From positions 5,450,001-5,514,000 of the forward strand of contig JAEMBT020000008.1 in assembly GCA_018873245.2 (NCBI GenBank): a DNA stretch of 64,000 nt, read 5' to 3'. Shown here piece after piece: positions 1-13,759 of the stretch (position 1 is its first letter; each line of letters starts with the position of its first letter). Below the pieces are notes generated by a model that saw nothing but the letters and a program-made list of their open reading frames with translations, searched no databases and had not been told where the DNA came from. The position numbers and the translations under genes are program-made. This stretch comes from Archegozetes longisetosus (taxonomy: Eukaryota > Arthropoda > Arachnida > Sarcoptiformes > Trhypochthoniidae).

Positions 1-122
1 TGTTGCTTTTGAAAATGTGAGTCAAAAGTAAAATCGCTTACTCATTGACCAAAATTTGAATGTTTCAAAATAAACCTTAATAATGAACTATAATTTTACA
101 AACTTATTTCAGAACTGTAAGT

Positions 123-395
123 CTACAGAGTAGTTGATATATGTAAAAATAAATTTGATTCAATTCTAAAAATAGTTGCTTTGGTCGGCCTAGTTTTACC
201 AAATTTTTCAAAAAATTCAGCTCTAACTTTATCACAACATTTAGTTAATAAATGAGTTTTCAAAACAAAAATTGTTTCTTCTGTTGTGAACATTACTTTT
301 ATGATTAAAGGTGTTTTTAATTCAAAATCAATGACTAAGTTATCAAATTGTGTTTTATATGTTTTAAACTTACTCATTGGTAAGTTCTGATTCAT
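123..395 (-). pseudogene. DUF4817-like helix-turn-helix fragment (transposon remnant)
   Basis: A 90-codon open frame starting at an ATG. Its middle reads FTTEETIFVLKTHLL, then KFGKTRPTKATIFRI. This spacing of an FTxEE start and a K-F-G-x-x-x-P-x-K-x-T-I-x-R-I end resembles the DUF4817 helix-turn-helix found at the N-terminus of arthropod mariner-like transposases. No DDE catalytic part follows on the minus strand before the window edge. I infer a detached DNA-binding piece of an old transposon rather than a host gene; the assignment rests on motif resemblance only. Confidence 0.4.
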
Positions 396-3300
396 GAGTA
401 ATAATAAAGAAAAATTGTTATAAGAATTTGAGTTTAGTTTTAAAAAAACGGACAGTATATATTAAATATACCAAGCGAACATTAAACTAATTTGCAATCC
501 TATTGAATTTTATGACTTCAATAAAGAGAATTAAGAAAAATACAAATAAGAAAAATGATTCAGTTACTACATTGTACGAGTATGGTATTAACTAATATCA
601 CTATGATTGATATTATCAAGTAGATAATCATTAAAATTGATGTATTAGTTCAACTTGGAAAAGTTTTTCAGCTTCTTTTTACAAGCTATTATCGAGTCAT
701 AAAGAAAGCTGCTCAATAGTATTTAACTCAAATCGATAAAGTGCTTAAGGAAACATTTTAAATAATACAAATAGTATTATAAAAACTAGTTATTAGTTTA
801 GTAACGCAAAAATTTCATTTCAGAACTAGAATGTCGAGCATGAAACTAAAGTAATTTCTAAGAGAATGATTGGACATTTTATCTTATTTTATTACTGTTT
901 TATGAATATACTCAAAATTCTTTACTGTATTTATTTCTTATTTCTAAGAGAATAGCTGCAAGACTTCATGCAAGTCAGGGTCAAATAGTTGTAGGAATAG
1001 TATTTTTTCTAAATACTTCGTCTTATTAAGACTTACCATTGAAAAAAGAGTTGAAGCCATTCAAACTCTAGTTAATTAATTATTTAATTAGATCTTTTCT
1101 AAGGTTGCAGAAATGAGTTTGCGCTCACTTTTTCAATATATGTGTCAATAATTCGCTTTGGGTTTTGAAACGTTTATTTTGCTTTTTATTTTTTTGAAAA
1201 GTTTTATTTCTGTGTCAATTTTCAATTATCTGCAAATTAAAAAAATGTTCATCTTCTATGAAATTTGCCTATTATTTCTTCTGGTTGACTGAATCTAGCA
1301 GTAAACATAGTAAATTTTGTTTTGCAAGCTTTGTTAATCTAGTAAAAGTTTTTATTTATTGTTTGAAATACGCTATTATTAAGTCAAATTTCAAGTTCAA
1401 AAATTATATCTCAACTTAACATTACATGAAAGCTGACCTGTATTATTATCGTAGCAAAATTACGAGATGCAATTCAGTTTCTATCTGGTAAGTCAAATTT
1501 AATTCAATTAAATTGCCTTTCAGTGTCACTTAAAGAAGTCTCAGAACACAATTGATCACGAAATGCAAAACTCCTCCATGGTAATGAGGTACAGCGCGGT
1601 TTGGTTTGAGATTGTTAACGAGCTGTTAAGTAGTGGTATCATTTTTCAAAACAGCCGTCAAGTGAGAAAGGATCAAAAAGAAAAGAATGAAAATTCTTTA
1701 TTTGCGTCATTATCAACTATAATAATAAGATAAAAACAAATAAGAAAGGATTTATCTCTAAATCATAGTTTTGTTTTACGTTTTGGTCGATTAAATACTA
1801 CAATTAAGAATCAAAGTTAACCTTCGCTGAAAATTCTGCCATTTTTTAAAAAAATAAACCAAACGGCTAAATATGGCTTAAATATGGTTTAAATGTTATC
1901 ATAAAGTGGGACAAGGCTCGAGAGAACAAACAATTATTTGGAATCCTGAAAGTCCTTGCGGTCCACACACGAAAAAATAGGTAATAACTGGTTAAGAGTA
2001 ATTGTTAAGTGAGAAAAGTTTAGCTTTTCTTTTATTTCCAGTATTCAAATGCATGAAAACTGAAGAATGAAAAGTTTGTGTGGCGTAACCGATGCAAGAC
2101 ATGAAAGCGATTCGTTATATTTAATAAGTTTCTTTCTTTTTCATCCGTTTCAATGATCTGGAAAGCTGTTCACCTAAATAAGCAATTAGTCTACAAGAAA
2201 AGTATGCATAGATTAATGATCAGCTCTCGTCGAACCAGCTTATTTTGCCTCTAATCTTTCATTTTACTCTTTCCTAACACAACTACTTTGAGTGCAAATT
2301 TCTTGTAATAAAATCATTTACAAGTTAGCCAAAACCCCTTTTTATAATCGATACCCATTGAAATGAGGAAAAGCTATGAGTTTCCGAAATAACCGGTTTT
2401 GTCATATCTCACAAAAAATTTTCATTAGATTGATCAAAATATAATTAATTAAAATTTTGTGGATTTGATTTTCCCTTTTTCGACTGATTGTCGGTCAATA
2501 GGTATATTGTTATTTTAGTGCAGACTATCAGTCCCTTGCAATTAACAGTTTGATCGGATTAGAATTTCAATCAATGCTTTCCAAACTATGCCAAACAGAC
2601 AACCCAAAGATCTATTTTTCTTGTTCCTCAACTGCTGAGGAATAGAATATTCATAGAAGAAATTTATGGAAAATTTCACTATAATTCATGAGCTTAATTA
2701 ATAAAATAGCTTTGTTCATTAGTTGTCAAAGTGAGATACTACATAATTGAGTAGTTATCGATCAATCAAAGCTGAACATTAATATTAAAGCTGACCGTAA
2801 ACTAACCCTTCGCCATTGGGCTTGAAAATCAGTCATTCACTATAACGAAAGCATTCAAATACTAGTTAAGTGATTTTATTTCTAACTGATTTGCTTGATC
2901 TAAACACGAAGATCACGAATGCTCTGTTAATCTGAGTCGTGATCAATGAGATTCATCAGTAAATTCATTAGTTTATTTAGAACTAGGAATTAAGATTTTT
3001 TCTACTCGTTGACCTGTATTGTTGTGAATCACGCTCACTATCAGTAGCGCATTATTATTAAACTCAATCAACTACTTGAATAAGTGATGAAAGTACACGT
3101 GATCTCCAACAATGCAAGACAATAGAGAGTGCAAAGTCATGGTTTGACCGCTTCTGTGGTGAATAGACTATTAAAGATTAATTTGATCCTTAAAGAAAAA
3201 TTTTTGAACTGTTTAGCTGTGATCATGGAAACAGGATATCTCATCAATAGTTAGTCACAGTAGTACCTCAATATGGTGAATGCGTTAGTTCGGTCGCAAC

Positions 3301-5780
3301 ATATCTGATTTGACTTATGTTGACCTGCTTATAATAAAACCTCGTTATAGTGAATGTGAATTATCGATCCTCAGCGATTTGCTATATCGAGATATGACTG
3401 TATATTTTTTCTAAATAACCTTTCTTGATGAATTGTTTCGTGTGAGAGCAGATATTTATTCAGACTTTGTTCTAGAAAATATTGAATAAGACAAAAAACA
3501 ATGACTTTGAATAATAGTGAAATTTTTCTCCTCTAAAACTCATGCTTTATATTGAAGTTTTTCTACCTCAAAACACTGACTTATTTTAATAGTACTTTCT
3601 CTCAATACGTGACTGATTGACAAAACGCATTGTAAAATATGTTATCTTCAATAGGCTGTATGTTGAGAAATTAGTATTAAAATGATTTTTGTTCATGTAG
3701 AATTAAACTAGAATTAAACTTGAACTTAATTATCAATGCAGTTTGGCATTATTTAAATATATTAAAATGAATTAAGTTGTTTATCTACTAATACAAGTAA
3801 TAATTATCGCTTTAAAGTATTTCAATCAAACCTTTATAAGTTTTGTATCGATTGACCTAAATTTTGCATTTAAGTCATACTGAATTTTTCAAATCAGAAT
3901 ATAATTGTAATTAAGCCTCAGTCAACATTGTTATTTGTATTTGCAAACCAAAAAACTTCAATTTAGTTCTTCTCAAGAACATATTTCAATAACTAAATAA
4001 TTAAATTGAAATTAGTTGCCAAAATGACTGATACCTTGAAGAGCAATTTAAATATCACCAAAGTATGTATTTAAATATTTTAATTGCCATAAGGTTCTCT
4101 TGGCGAGATCTAGGATGAGATGCACATCTACTCAGTAATGTTTCAAATTTTGATGCAGTAACACTTGTGAAATGCATGTTTATCTTTGACAATGTTTTGT
4201 ACAATTTCAACATTTTTTAAAATATGCTCATTTCTGTGAGTTCATCATTAAATTGAATTAAGGTTCAAATTAAGTGATTAGAAGTTTACATGATGTTAAG
4301 AGACATCAATTTGTTAACTTTAACGATCTTCTAGGAGGATAAGTTACAAATTTGATACTAATCTACTCTTAACTTGATTCATAAAAGATAATATTCAATT
4401 AAGATTTTGCGAAATTCACTCAAACTCAATGTAAAATTTTCCTTTTATAAGCACTAACTTACCTATAACATAAAATGCTACTGGTCTTCGATTTTTACTT
4501 ATTTTTGCTTAAATATTAAGGCTTCGATCAGTATTAATTACTAACAGTAAAAATAATACAATTTTCAGACTTTGGTGTAATCTTATTTTTTATATTTTTA
4601 GAAGCCCTTTGCGTACTATCTTCAGAATGACTGAATATTTATCCAAATGAAATCAAAATTGATTTAGTTAGTAAATCTATAAACGTGTTTTGTTCTCAAT
4701 TGCGAAAAGTTGCAAATTTGGGGCTCTAGAGAAAACTTGGTTTTCGTTGAGTTATTGTGACCTATCACCACTCACATCGATCAATGACTAGACAACCAAT
4801 AAGAACATTAAGCGTACACTGCTACGCTTAAAATCTAAATTTAAAATTTGAAGCTTAAGTGATAAGATGTTTTTCAATATTCACGCATTCATATTAAATG
4901 TGATTTACATCTGTATAATGATCATAGAGCTAATGCTCTGGTTTAAGGATCTCAGAATAGTTTAATATGAATTTGTATTAAATCCAGTTTCCTTTACTCT
5001 AATTAAGTTTGTGCGATTTGTTTCGATTAGAAATATTATTTTTTTCGTTTATCAAATTTTTGCATACATTAGTTTATCGTCTATGAGATAAACCATGCGA
5101 ACAAGAATAACACAACAAATCTCTTAATCTATTTTTATTTTATATTGATCTAACATTAAAGTCGTTGACATATTTTAACTCATAATCGGAAGCACTTTCA
5201 ATTAGAAAAATAGATTAATTCAATTAATATTTATAATTACATGTGTTAACCTTTTTAGAGGGGATTCCGTGAGAAATGCATTGTTTTGGTGAAGCATAGG
5301 TCTAAACAGTTTAACTTAAAGAGGGGTCTAATTTAGTTTAAGAAATAGTTTACTAGTTTGTTGCGAGAGGTAGCAGTCGAAACTTGATTGGATAACAAAA
5401 TGACAAGTTATACTCTCGTTCTATCGCAGCACAAATATATAAATAAATAGTATATAACTTGCGAGACTTGAGAGTCAATTTTAATGACTGAATAATTTTT
5501 ATTGCTTTAGAGGTTTTGGCTTTACTTTTCTTTAAGTGTTTATTTTTTGTTTCAGTTTTGCTGAGGGTGTGAACCAGATATAAAAGTCCAATAATTATAG
5601 TTTGCTCTTTAAACATTGTCTTGCAGTTTCATTAAGCAGGGCTTTTTTAGCGAGGCTTGTACTAATTTTCTTCTGTAATTGTATGGGCTTTCCGTGACAA
5701 TTGCAGCTCAAAATTTAGGACTTAATAACAATTTAACAGTTCTTTCTCCTTATCATTCTTCATATTCGAGAAAGTGCACA
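396..5780. other. AT-rich non-coding region upstream of the peroxidase
   Basis: About 5.4 kb without a convincing coding region. Open frames are short and have random composition, including one on the minus strand at 5,353-5,616 that I do not accept. The only structured item is the pogo-like element at 3,258-3,400. The region presumably contains the peroxidase promoter, but I cannot point to a clear TATA box or initiator. Confidence 0.6.
3258..3400. mobile_element. Short pogo/Tigger-like MITE
   Basis: The left end begins CAGTAGTACCTCAATATGG. The reverse complement of the right end begins CAGTCATATCTCGATATAG. Both match the CAGT...CTCGATATA style of pogo-type (Tc1/mariner superfamily) termini, and an internal AACCTCGTTATAGTGAA is of the same type. 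The element is 143 bp and non-coding. A TA follows the right end, but the left flank is CA, so the target duplication is decayed or my boundary is slightly off. Confidence 0.45.
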
Positions 5781-8700
5781 ATGTTTGATAAAGTTTTGTT
5801 TTTTAAGAACTTTTCTTTAATATTGATATTATTTTGCATAAGCTCTAACAGTGCGTACTCTCCATCGTACGAGCCATTCACTCGGAACAATGTAATACTT
5901 CATTCGCAACCTTACACACCATCAAAGTTGTCTTCTCATACCGGAGTGCCACTATATGAACATGGAGCCATATATGACGCGCAAAGAGAATATTCTCCGG
6001 AGTTGGCCAGAATTTACTCTCAGTACCTCAATAGGGATATATATGGAAATCAATGCAACCAATACGGCGGGTCATCAGCTATCAATGAAGAAGACTTGAA
6101 TGAAGCAATCACTTTTGCCAACCAACAAATCCAATTGTACGAGAATGCTAATCAACAATATTTGGCCATAGACCCGAGAGGATTGAATTTTAGTGCTTAC
6201 ATTTTTGGTGCTCTTTTGCAATCCCGATACAATGAATTCACTACTCAATACTTGATGAGCAAGTAAGTCCTTTTTTGGTTTCTCTTTCTTATTTTCAATC
6301 CTTTTTCTATCAGCTATTAAACCCTACATTTAATCATTAATCAATTTCAATAACTCTTATATGTTTAAAGTTAAAGCATAAAATTTGAATTTTTCTACAC
6401 TTTTAAAACTTGTTAAATCTCAATCAATTAAATTAAATTGAAGTTCAAGTCTTTCAAGATATAAGAAAGTAACTAATAGCTGATAATTTTTCTCAAAAAA
6501 GTTCTACAAATTTTTGACTTTATTGTTAAAAACTTATAATAGACCGATAGGATTATTTGAAATAAAACTTTTCTCGAGTCCATAAAGCTTTGAAGTAGTT
6601 TAAGAGTTAACTTCATTAATATTTGATTGTGTCTGGACACCTGTTAGTTAAGAACTGCTTATTTGTCAGAATAATTTAAGGATTTAGATTTGAATTACTT
6701 TATTCATTGAAACATATTGATAAAATTACTTATCGATTTACTGGAGCAGTGGCTTCAAGCGAAAAACAGTATAACACTTGAAACTTATAAATCATTGCAT
6801 AATTGTGTAAACAAATAACCATAAAATAATGGATAGTAAAATACATATCGATTAAACGCCCTTTACTTTTTCCTTCACTAGACTGTTATCGAAGTAATTA
6901 GTGCTCAATTCAAGTCAATTAAGTTGTAATAATAAAATATTTCTCAATACAATCAGTACCTAAAGCAGGAAAATATGTTTTTGAGAACTATTGAAAAAAA
7001 AATCATTAATATAAATATCTTCATTAATTATACAAATTTAAATTAGATATCATAAATCCCCTAACGACCAAATTATATTCGCATTTCCACCTCTGAACTA
7101 ATTTGCTGGTGGCCTAAATCGATAAAAATACTCACAACAAAAAAATAAGAAAATATTTTGAATATTCATTAGTATTTCAAAATTCATATCGAAGGGAACT
7201 TGTTTTATGCATGCAATGTATATTGAATTGTGAGCTATAATATGAATCAAACTATTATTGCATTGTTTCTAAATTCTAGATTAGACTTTCACTTCATTGA
7301 GCTCTAGGCCTGAATTTTCTAATCATTACTTCAATTCATTATCTCATGAGCCCTGCGTTTAATCTTTGATCCAATCTTCACATTTTGGCCCTTAAATCAT
7401 TAAGAATGCAACTCATTTTTTTCCTAAATCCAAGCTGAGTTTTAAATTTAAATTTATTTCCTAAGAGACGCTTTCAATTTAATCTGAAACGCTGTGCTTA
7501 TAATCCATAAAATTTTCAGAAATTAAATGATTCAAAAGACTTGAAATAAGTTTAAATTTAAAGGTATTTAGTTTAAAGTTTAAGCTTTAAACCACAAACA
7601 GTTTTACAGACACACATATTTAAGACTAATAGGACGCGCAAGTATGTTCAGACTGACTTTCTCACGTTTGTCTTATTTGTTTGGTTTTGGACTCGAATAT
7701 TTAGAACCTTATCTTCTTTTCCGTTTAGTAATTAAGACGTGATTTAATTATCACTTCCGAATTCCTCACTTCAATATTTAGTTAACCATTTTTTCAAAAT
7801 AAATGAAATCGAAATCACATGAAACAAATTTGATATTTTTTAAATAATTGATTTAAGGAATGGGACTAAAGGCATCAATTTTTTATACAACCATAAAAAT
7901 TCGAAGATAATATCTGTCGATGTGTAATCTTGAACGAAATTTCTTAATTTGGTTGTGTACAAAGTAGGAAATTTATGCACCTATCGAAGTTAGAATGAAC
8001 AGACTTCCTTGAAATATTTTATATTTCAAAGTACAGTTAAACCTAAACACACAGTTAAGTAATTTTTGAAAAATAATAATAAATAGGCTTTCATTTTCTA
8101 TGGGGCTTATCAGTCGGTTTGTAAAAACAATTTAACTACATGTATGTGCTAGACAGATTTTACTGTATATCTCAGTGCTCTTTTGTAGTAGAAATGAAAA
8201 GATTACGGACAAACAAATTAATCATTTGAAGTGATAATAAAATTGATCTCGTGATCTCAATGCCAAGAAAATCCTGAAGTAAAACTTGTCATTACATATT
8301 TATCTTGATTTTATTTAAGTTTTAACTCAAATGTTCATGCTCTTGCAACACATTAGATCATTGAAAGAATTTCCACGAGCTTAGAAATACAAATTGAGCC
8401 CTATTTAGATATCGATCCACTCAGTTTAAATCACCTTCTAATTTTCATCATACTCACTGATGAGTTAGAACTGTTTTACTTCTCGTTTTTGAGGACAGTA
8501 AAAGTGAGCGTGACCTCGCTAAATTTCATTGATATTATCAAGCCAGGTATCATCCATAAGAATAATTTTATACAAGTGTTGTAACTGATGAAGCAATCTT
8601 CGCAAAACCCTAATCATAATTCACAACTGAAGCTACATTACATGAATTATTTCAACCCTTTAGCATTTTTTCCTCAATTACTTGAACAGAAAAGTAATTT

Positions 8701-11700
8701 TCTAGAAAATTCTTCTGCTAATAAATGATTAGCATTATTTTTTAATAATGACATTTTCTAATGAATACACAGGAAATGCCTCAACAAATACAATGCAGCA
8801 GCAATTTTGCCATCAATTGAAGCACCAAAAAGCCGAAATCCCATAAATCAAGAGTATTGCAATCTGGATAAGCCATCATCTAGTGACATACAATGTGATC
8901 CTAAGCACAAGTATCGTCTGATGAACGGCAGATGCAATAACCTGGCCTACACGAACTGGGGCTCTTCTTTTCACTGCCACAGAAGATTGTTACCACCTGA
9001 TTATTCCGATGGTATTAACATTCCTCGAGCTGGTACTGATGGATTACCGCTACCGAATCCTCGGTTGGTAACTGAAGTTTTAATGCCTGACATACAAGTA
9101 CCTGACTCTGCGAGAACTGGTCTGAATATGGCGTGGGGACAGTTCATGGTTCACGACGCTTTCAGAACTATTCAAAATCTTGGACTTGCTATCAATTGCT
9201 GTTTGATCCCTAACGTTACAGTACATCCAGAATGTGCGCCTATGACTAACATTCCCCAAGACGAAGCAACTCGAGCCTTCAATAATCAGCAATGCATTAA
9301 TACCGTTCGATCTATCGCTTGTAACACATGCAGTTTAGGTAAATATTCTTATTTAATTAGATTTAGTTTATGATTAATAGGGGACAAGAGTTCATATTCT
9401 AATTAAGAGCTTTAAGTAAATGAAAGTAAGCTTTCGTCATCTCACTTTTGGGCATTTTTGGAAAAATATTACACAATTTTGCCTATACTAAAGCTAATAA
9501 GAATTACTTATTTAGTCGATTATTCACTTTCTAACTCTAACATTCAATTATATTTAACATACTTATTAAATAAAACTCGCACTTATCTCAATAGATTATT
9601 ATTTTTCAGATAGAAATTGCTTTTACTTTATTTTCAATTCAGCAAAAGAACTTATTTCCATTCATTTGCCTCCAGCTAGAAATTAGATCTGGGAATCCCC
9701 CAAAAAAACTTCGTTAAGAAAAAAATACACTATTATACTTAACCATGCTATAATGCTTCAAATTTAATTGAAGAACTGGACAATAATTGATCTTTAATAT
9801 AATTTTAAAAACTGTAGTAACTAAAGTACGCATTTAATTATCCTTGAAAATATCATGATTACAAGATCTCATTGAAATCAAGCCTTGAATACTGAGTTTG
9901 AATCTAAGTTTTGCTATAATTTGACGAAACTAAAAATAATTTTGGTATACATCTTTTACAGGTCCTAGAGATCAATTAAATGTTGCGACTCAAGTCCTTG
10001 ACTTATCGAATCTATACGGAGGAAACCTGATTGATGACAGCTTGACTTTGAGAAGCTTTGTTAAAGGTTTCATTAATAGCTGATTAACTTATTACACAAT
10101 AACTCAGTAAAACTAATTTGTTTGAAGCAATTTATAAGTATTTTATCAAATATTAGGTCAACTCAGAGGATCATTAGATTTGAGAGGCAATGAAACTCTT
10201 CCTGTCAGACGATTACCTAAAGAACAAGATACTTTAGACTTGACGCCATGTAACGAACCAATGAATAACCCAGAACTGACTTGCTATCACAGCGGAGATG
10301 GTATTAGAGGCAATCAACAGCCAGGAATCAATTCAATGCATATAATAATGCGAAAAAGACATAACCAGCATGCCAAAGCATTGGAGAGAGTCAATCCTCA
10401 TTGGGATGATGAGATTCTATTTCAGGAAGCCAGGTATATATCAGTACTAGTTACACAGACGTAAACTAAATAACCCGCGATAGCTACTAGGAAACACCTT
10501 TGTTATACTAACTTGCCTTTGATGAGTATGTTTTTGCCAAATTTGATTTTAGATTTGCTTTGATTGCTATATTCAATTTTCTATAAGTCTGCTAATATCT
10601 CAAGATATTATGGTCTGATGGAGTACCATCAAAACGCACCACTTTTTATTGCTATCAACGATTATTAAGTTTTTGAGTGTACTGACTCTTGTGCTAAACT
10701 TGATTCGAATTGATCTCAATGCTGTCATAACTTATGAATGAAAAGAGGTGCTAAAACTACACTTATTTTGCAAATGGCTTTCCGTAAACATATTTTTTTA
10801 TTGTTTTCATTTTTATATCTATGAAAAGTTGACAAGTAACGAAGTGGTCGTTTCAAATAATAGGCATTATCTGCAACATAATAACAGAGCAGTCATATCA
10901 AATTTAAGAATAACTTAATCAAATTTCAAAAACTATCGCCTCAAAAAATAAGTTATATCGAATAACTGTCAAATGAATATTAACCTGTGTTAAGCTGTCG
11001 CACGAGAAAATATAGTTTTGTTTCAAAGTAGGAAATTCAGATAATATCACAAACGTTTGTCTCTATAAGAGGAAAGAACGAAATTGTTGCGTTAGGTGTG
11101 GGCGATAATAAGAGCTTGTGTTTGACGATAGCATAATAATTATGACGAATATTCTTACTTGAGAATTAATTTCATTTATTCAAATTTTTCCTATGGGTAG
11201 ACCAGAGGCTTCAAATGATTAGCTCAATTGGCAAAATTGTGCCAATAAAACGCTCGTCACAGGTACTATTATGTGAGCGGGCCATTATATTTTTGAGAAA
11301 AAAATTTGAATTCAAGCCTCGCTTTAGTTGCTCAATATCTTTTAACTACTGTATATAATTTTGATTGTGCACAGTTTTACTTCACATTAAAGAAAATATA
11401 CTTAAAACAAGTTTTCGCTTATTCTTTAACCAGATTCATGGTGCGAAACTTTTGAACTCTTAGAACTGGTGTAAACACGGACAAAAGATGTTTACATCGT
11501 TTAATTATTTTCTGTAAAGTATGTTTTAAAACTAAACTAAAGGTTTGCAAACTTTTACCCAAATTTGGGGAAAGTAGGTATTGAAAAGTGAGCTAAAAAT
11601 AATCTGATGCACGATCGAAATTATATACAGACTACTTTCTTACTTTACTGACGCGAAGCCAAAGTATTGTTTGTGAAAATGACACTCACATTAAGTTAAT

Positions 11701-13735
11701 TGAACTATAGTTAATCTGAATCTCACGAACAATTGTTAATATATTTTGTAAGCGTTTTTCTTTATTTTGCAGCTATAAAGAGTAGTTTTAAGGGTAGTTT
11801 GTGTGTGAAATAATAAACTTGAGAGCATGAGACTTATGATCGGATAGATAGTCAAAGATATAATTTTGACTAAAGATGAGATCATAGCTTATGATAATAT
11901 AATAACCTATAATAGCCAGTTTAGATATAAATATATAATTTTAAGCTAAAAATAAGAACACAAACTAAGTATATAAGATATAAGTTTCACTTTAATAGCC
12001 ACAAAGTATAGCAAACTTATTCATAAATTGCTTTTGCTGTCATCACTTTTCACAACATAAATGCAAGTTTCATTATTTCAAATACTGACCAAAGCTTGCC
12101 TGACCATTCAATGGCCATGACCCAATGACATAATGTCACGTGGGTGTGGAACCTATTATTTTATTTTTTGGTTTTGTTTGAATAAAACCATTATTATAGA
12201 ACTTATGCTCATTTCCTGGTAATGGACCGAAGTTTATTGAAGCTTTACTTCTTTGCTATTCATATGAGTACGAACTGTAAGAAATGCACTCATATCTAAA
12301 GTTTAATCTTAAGGTGGAGTAGCCCTCAGATTTTTTTGAAAATTGATAGAATCTTTGAAAAAAATTGAAACAACGCTGTAATATAATTTGTCATTTCATA
12401 TCTGCGTTTGTTTTTTGGTTATCTATGTTACTTCAAAACCTAAGATTCCAATTTGAATAATCAAAGTCTTAATGCATTTGTACAAACTTTTGGTATACAT
12501 GAAATTTGAACCATTTTTCAAAACGTTCATAACTGATTTGACAAATCACTTAAGACTAGTGACTGAAATTTGAAAATTGTTCACAAAATTTAGGAGACTT
12601 TTGATCGCAGAGACACAAAAGATTCATTTCGGAGAATACATGCCTTCGATTATTGGAGAAAAACTGATGAAATACTTTGACCTGAATATTCAACACGACG
12701 GATACACAAAATACAATCCAAATATGGATCCGTCAACAATTCAAGCGGTCGCAGTGGCCGGTCTTCGTATGGGTCACTCACAGGTCTTCTCAATGTTCAA
12801 TATTATCTCTAAAGCATACGAACAATCATATCAAGTGTTGTTGAGAAACAAGTTCTTTGAGATGTCAGACATCTGGTTGGGAAATGTAATACAATTGTTA
12901 AGCCTATGTCACACTTTTATTCTTATTCTCTAATCAATTATTCAATTTAAGGCCAATGGATTGATTCGCGGACTTCTTGAACAACCAGATAATAATGTGG
13001 AACAGTTTGTTGTGTCTGACGTTAAAGACTTTCTCTTTTTCAATCCTCGCAGAACAGCTGTAACTATGCCTTCAGTGATAGATTTGCCAGCAATTAATAT
13101 AAATCGTGGCCGAGAACATGGAGTTCCTGCTTATGTCTATTATGTCGAGTACTGCACTGGTATTGAAATCAAAGGTTGGAAAGATTTGACTCGATTTATA
13201 CCTGAATCAAGAGTCGACGAATTGAGGAGTGTTTACAGGTTTATTAATCATAACTAGTCATTCAATTTTTTATCTGTTATCATTTTCTTTTCTTTTGCAG
13301 AGATTATAGAGACGTCGATCTATTTGTTGGAGGATTATCAGAAACACCTGCATTTGGATCTATATTGGGCCCAACTTTTGGATGTCTTAATGGCATTCAA
13401 TTCCACCACTGGAAGTTTGGTGACAGGTTTTACTTTGAACACGGAGGAGAAGCTGGTTCTTTCAATTTAGGTACTACGAGCTTATTCGTACTAAAGGCAA
13501 TTATATTTTGTAATTTCTATTTCTACTCTTAATTTGATCAATAGAACAATTGAATAACATTCGACAGACCGCATCACTTTCTAATATAATATGCAAAACG
13601 ACAGACATCGATTATATACAAGTGAACGCACAGTTCCGCGCTTCTGAAACTAATCCTAAGATACCGTGCGATTCACTGCCCGAAATCAATTATGAACTTT
13701 GGCGAGAGTATGGATATCCAGCTTATAAAAAATAA
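5781..13735 (+). CDS. Secreted animal haem peroxidase (eight exons, 789 aa)
   Basis: Exons: 5781-6262, 8773-9338, 9962-10066, 10157-10433, 12594-12885, 12952-13238, 13301-13470, 13545-13735. All introns are GT-AG and all phases join without a stop. The chosen ATG (5781) starts a signal peptide with the hydrophobic run LILILFCIS; the frame upstream has no better ATG. Residues of the animal (myeloperoxidase/peroxinectin) superfamily are visible: distal His288 and calcium-site Asp289 in WGQFMVHD, catalytic Arg435 in GDGIRGNQ, proximal His538 in GLRMGHSQV, the conserved Asn in ININRGREHG, and DLFVGGLSE near the C-terminus. Family members oxidise halides or phenols with hydrogen peroxide, in insects often hardening egg shell or cuticle or in immunity. 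The Asp that normally makes a haem ester is Val287, and the Glu partner is Gln438, so covalent haem attachment is probably lost. The substrate cannot be told from sequence. Confidence 0.92.
6263..8772 (+). other. Peroxidase intron 1 (2.5 kb)
   Basis: Begins GTAAGT and ends ACACAG. It is AT-rich with no recognisable gene or element. It separates the signal-peptide/propeptide exon from the catalytic exons. Confidence 0.8.
10434..12593 (+). other. Peroxidase intron 4 (2.2 kb)
   Basis: Begins GTATAT and ends TTTAG. It lies between the exon ending LFQEAR and the exon beginning RLLIAE. I see no coding sequence inside it. Confidence 0.8.
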
Positions 13736-13751
13736 ATTAAGTTTCTTTGTT

Positions 13752-13757
13752 AATAAA
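13752..13757 (+). terminator. Polyadenylation signal of the peroxidase gene
   Basis: AATAAA 17 bases after the stop codon. A second AATAAA overlaps the stop codon itself at about 13,731. Confidence 0.5.
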
Positions 13758-13759
13758 CC

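Noticed and set aside
5353-5616. Minus-strand open frame just upstream of the peroxidase
   Set aside because: Lys/Leu-rich, no domain, random AT-rich composition.
9080-9292. Minus-strand frame inside peroxidase exon 2
   Set aside because: Shadow of the coding strand.
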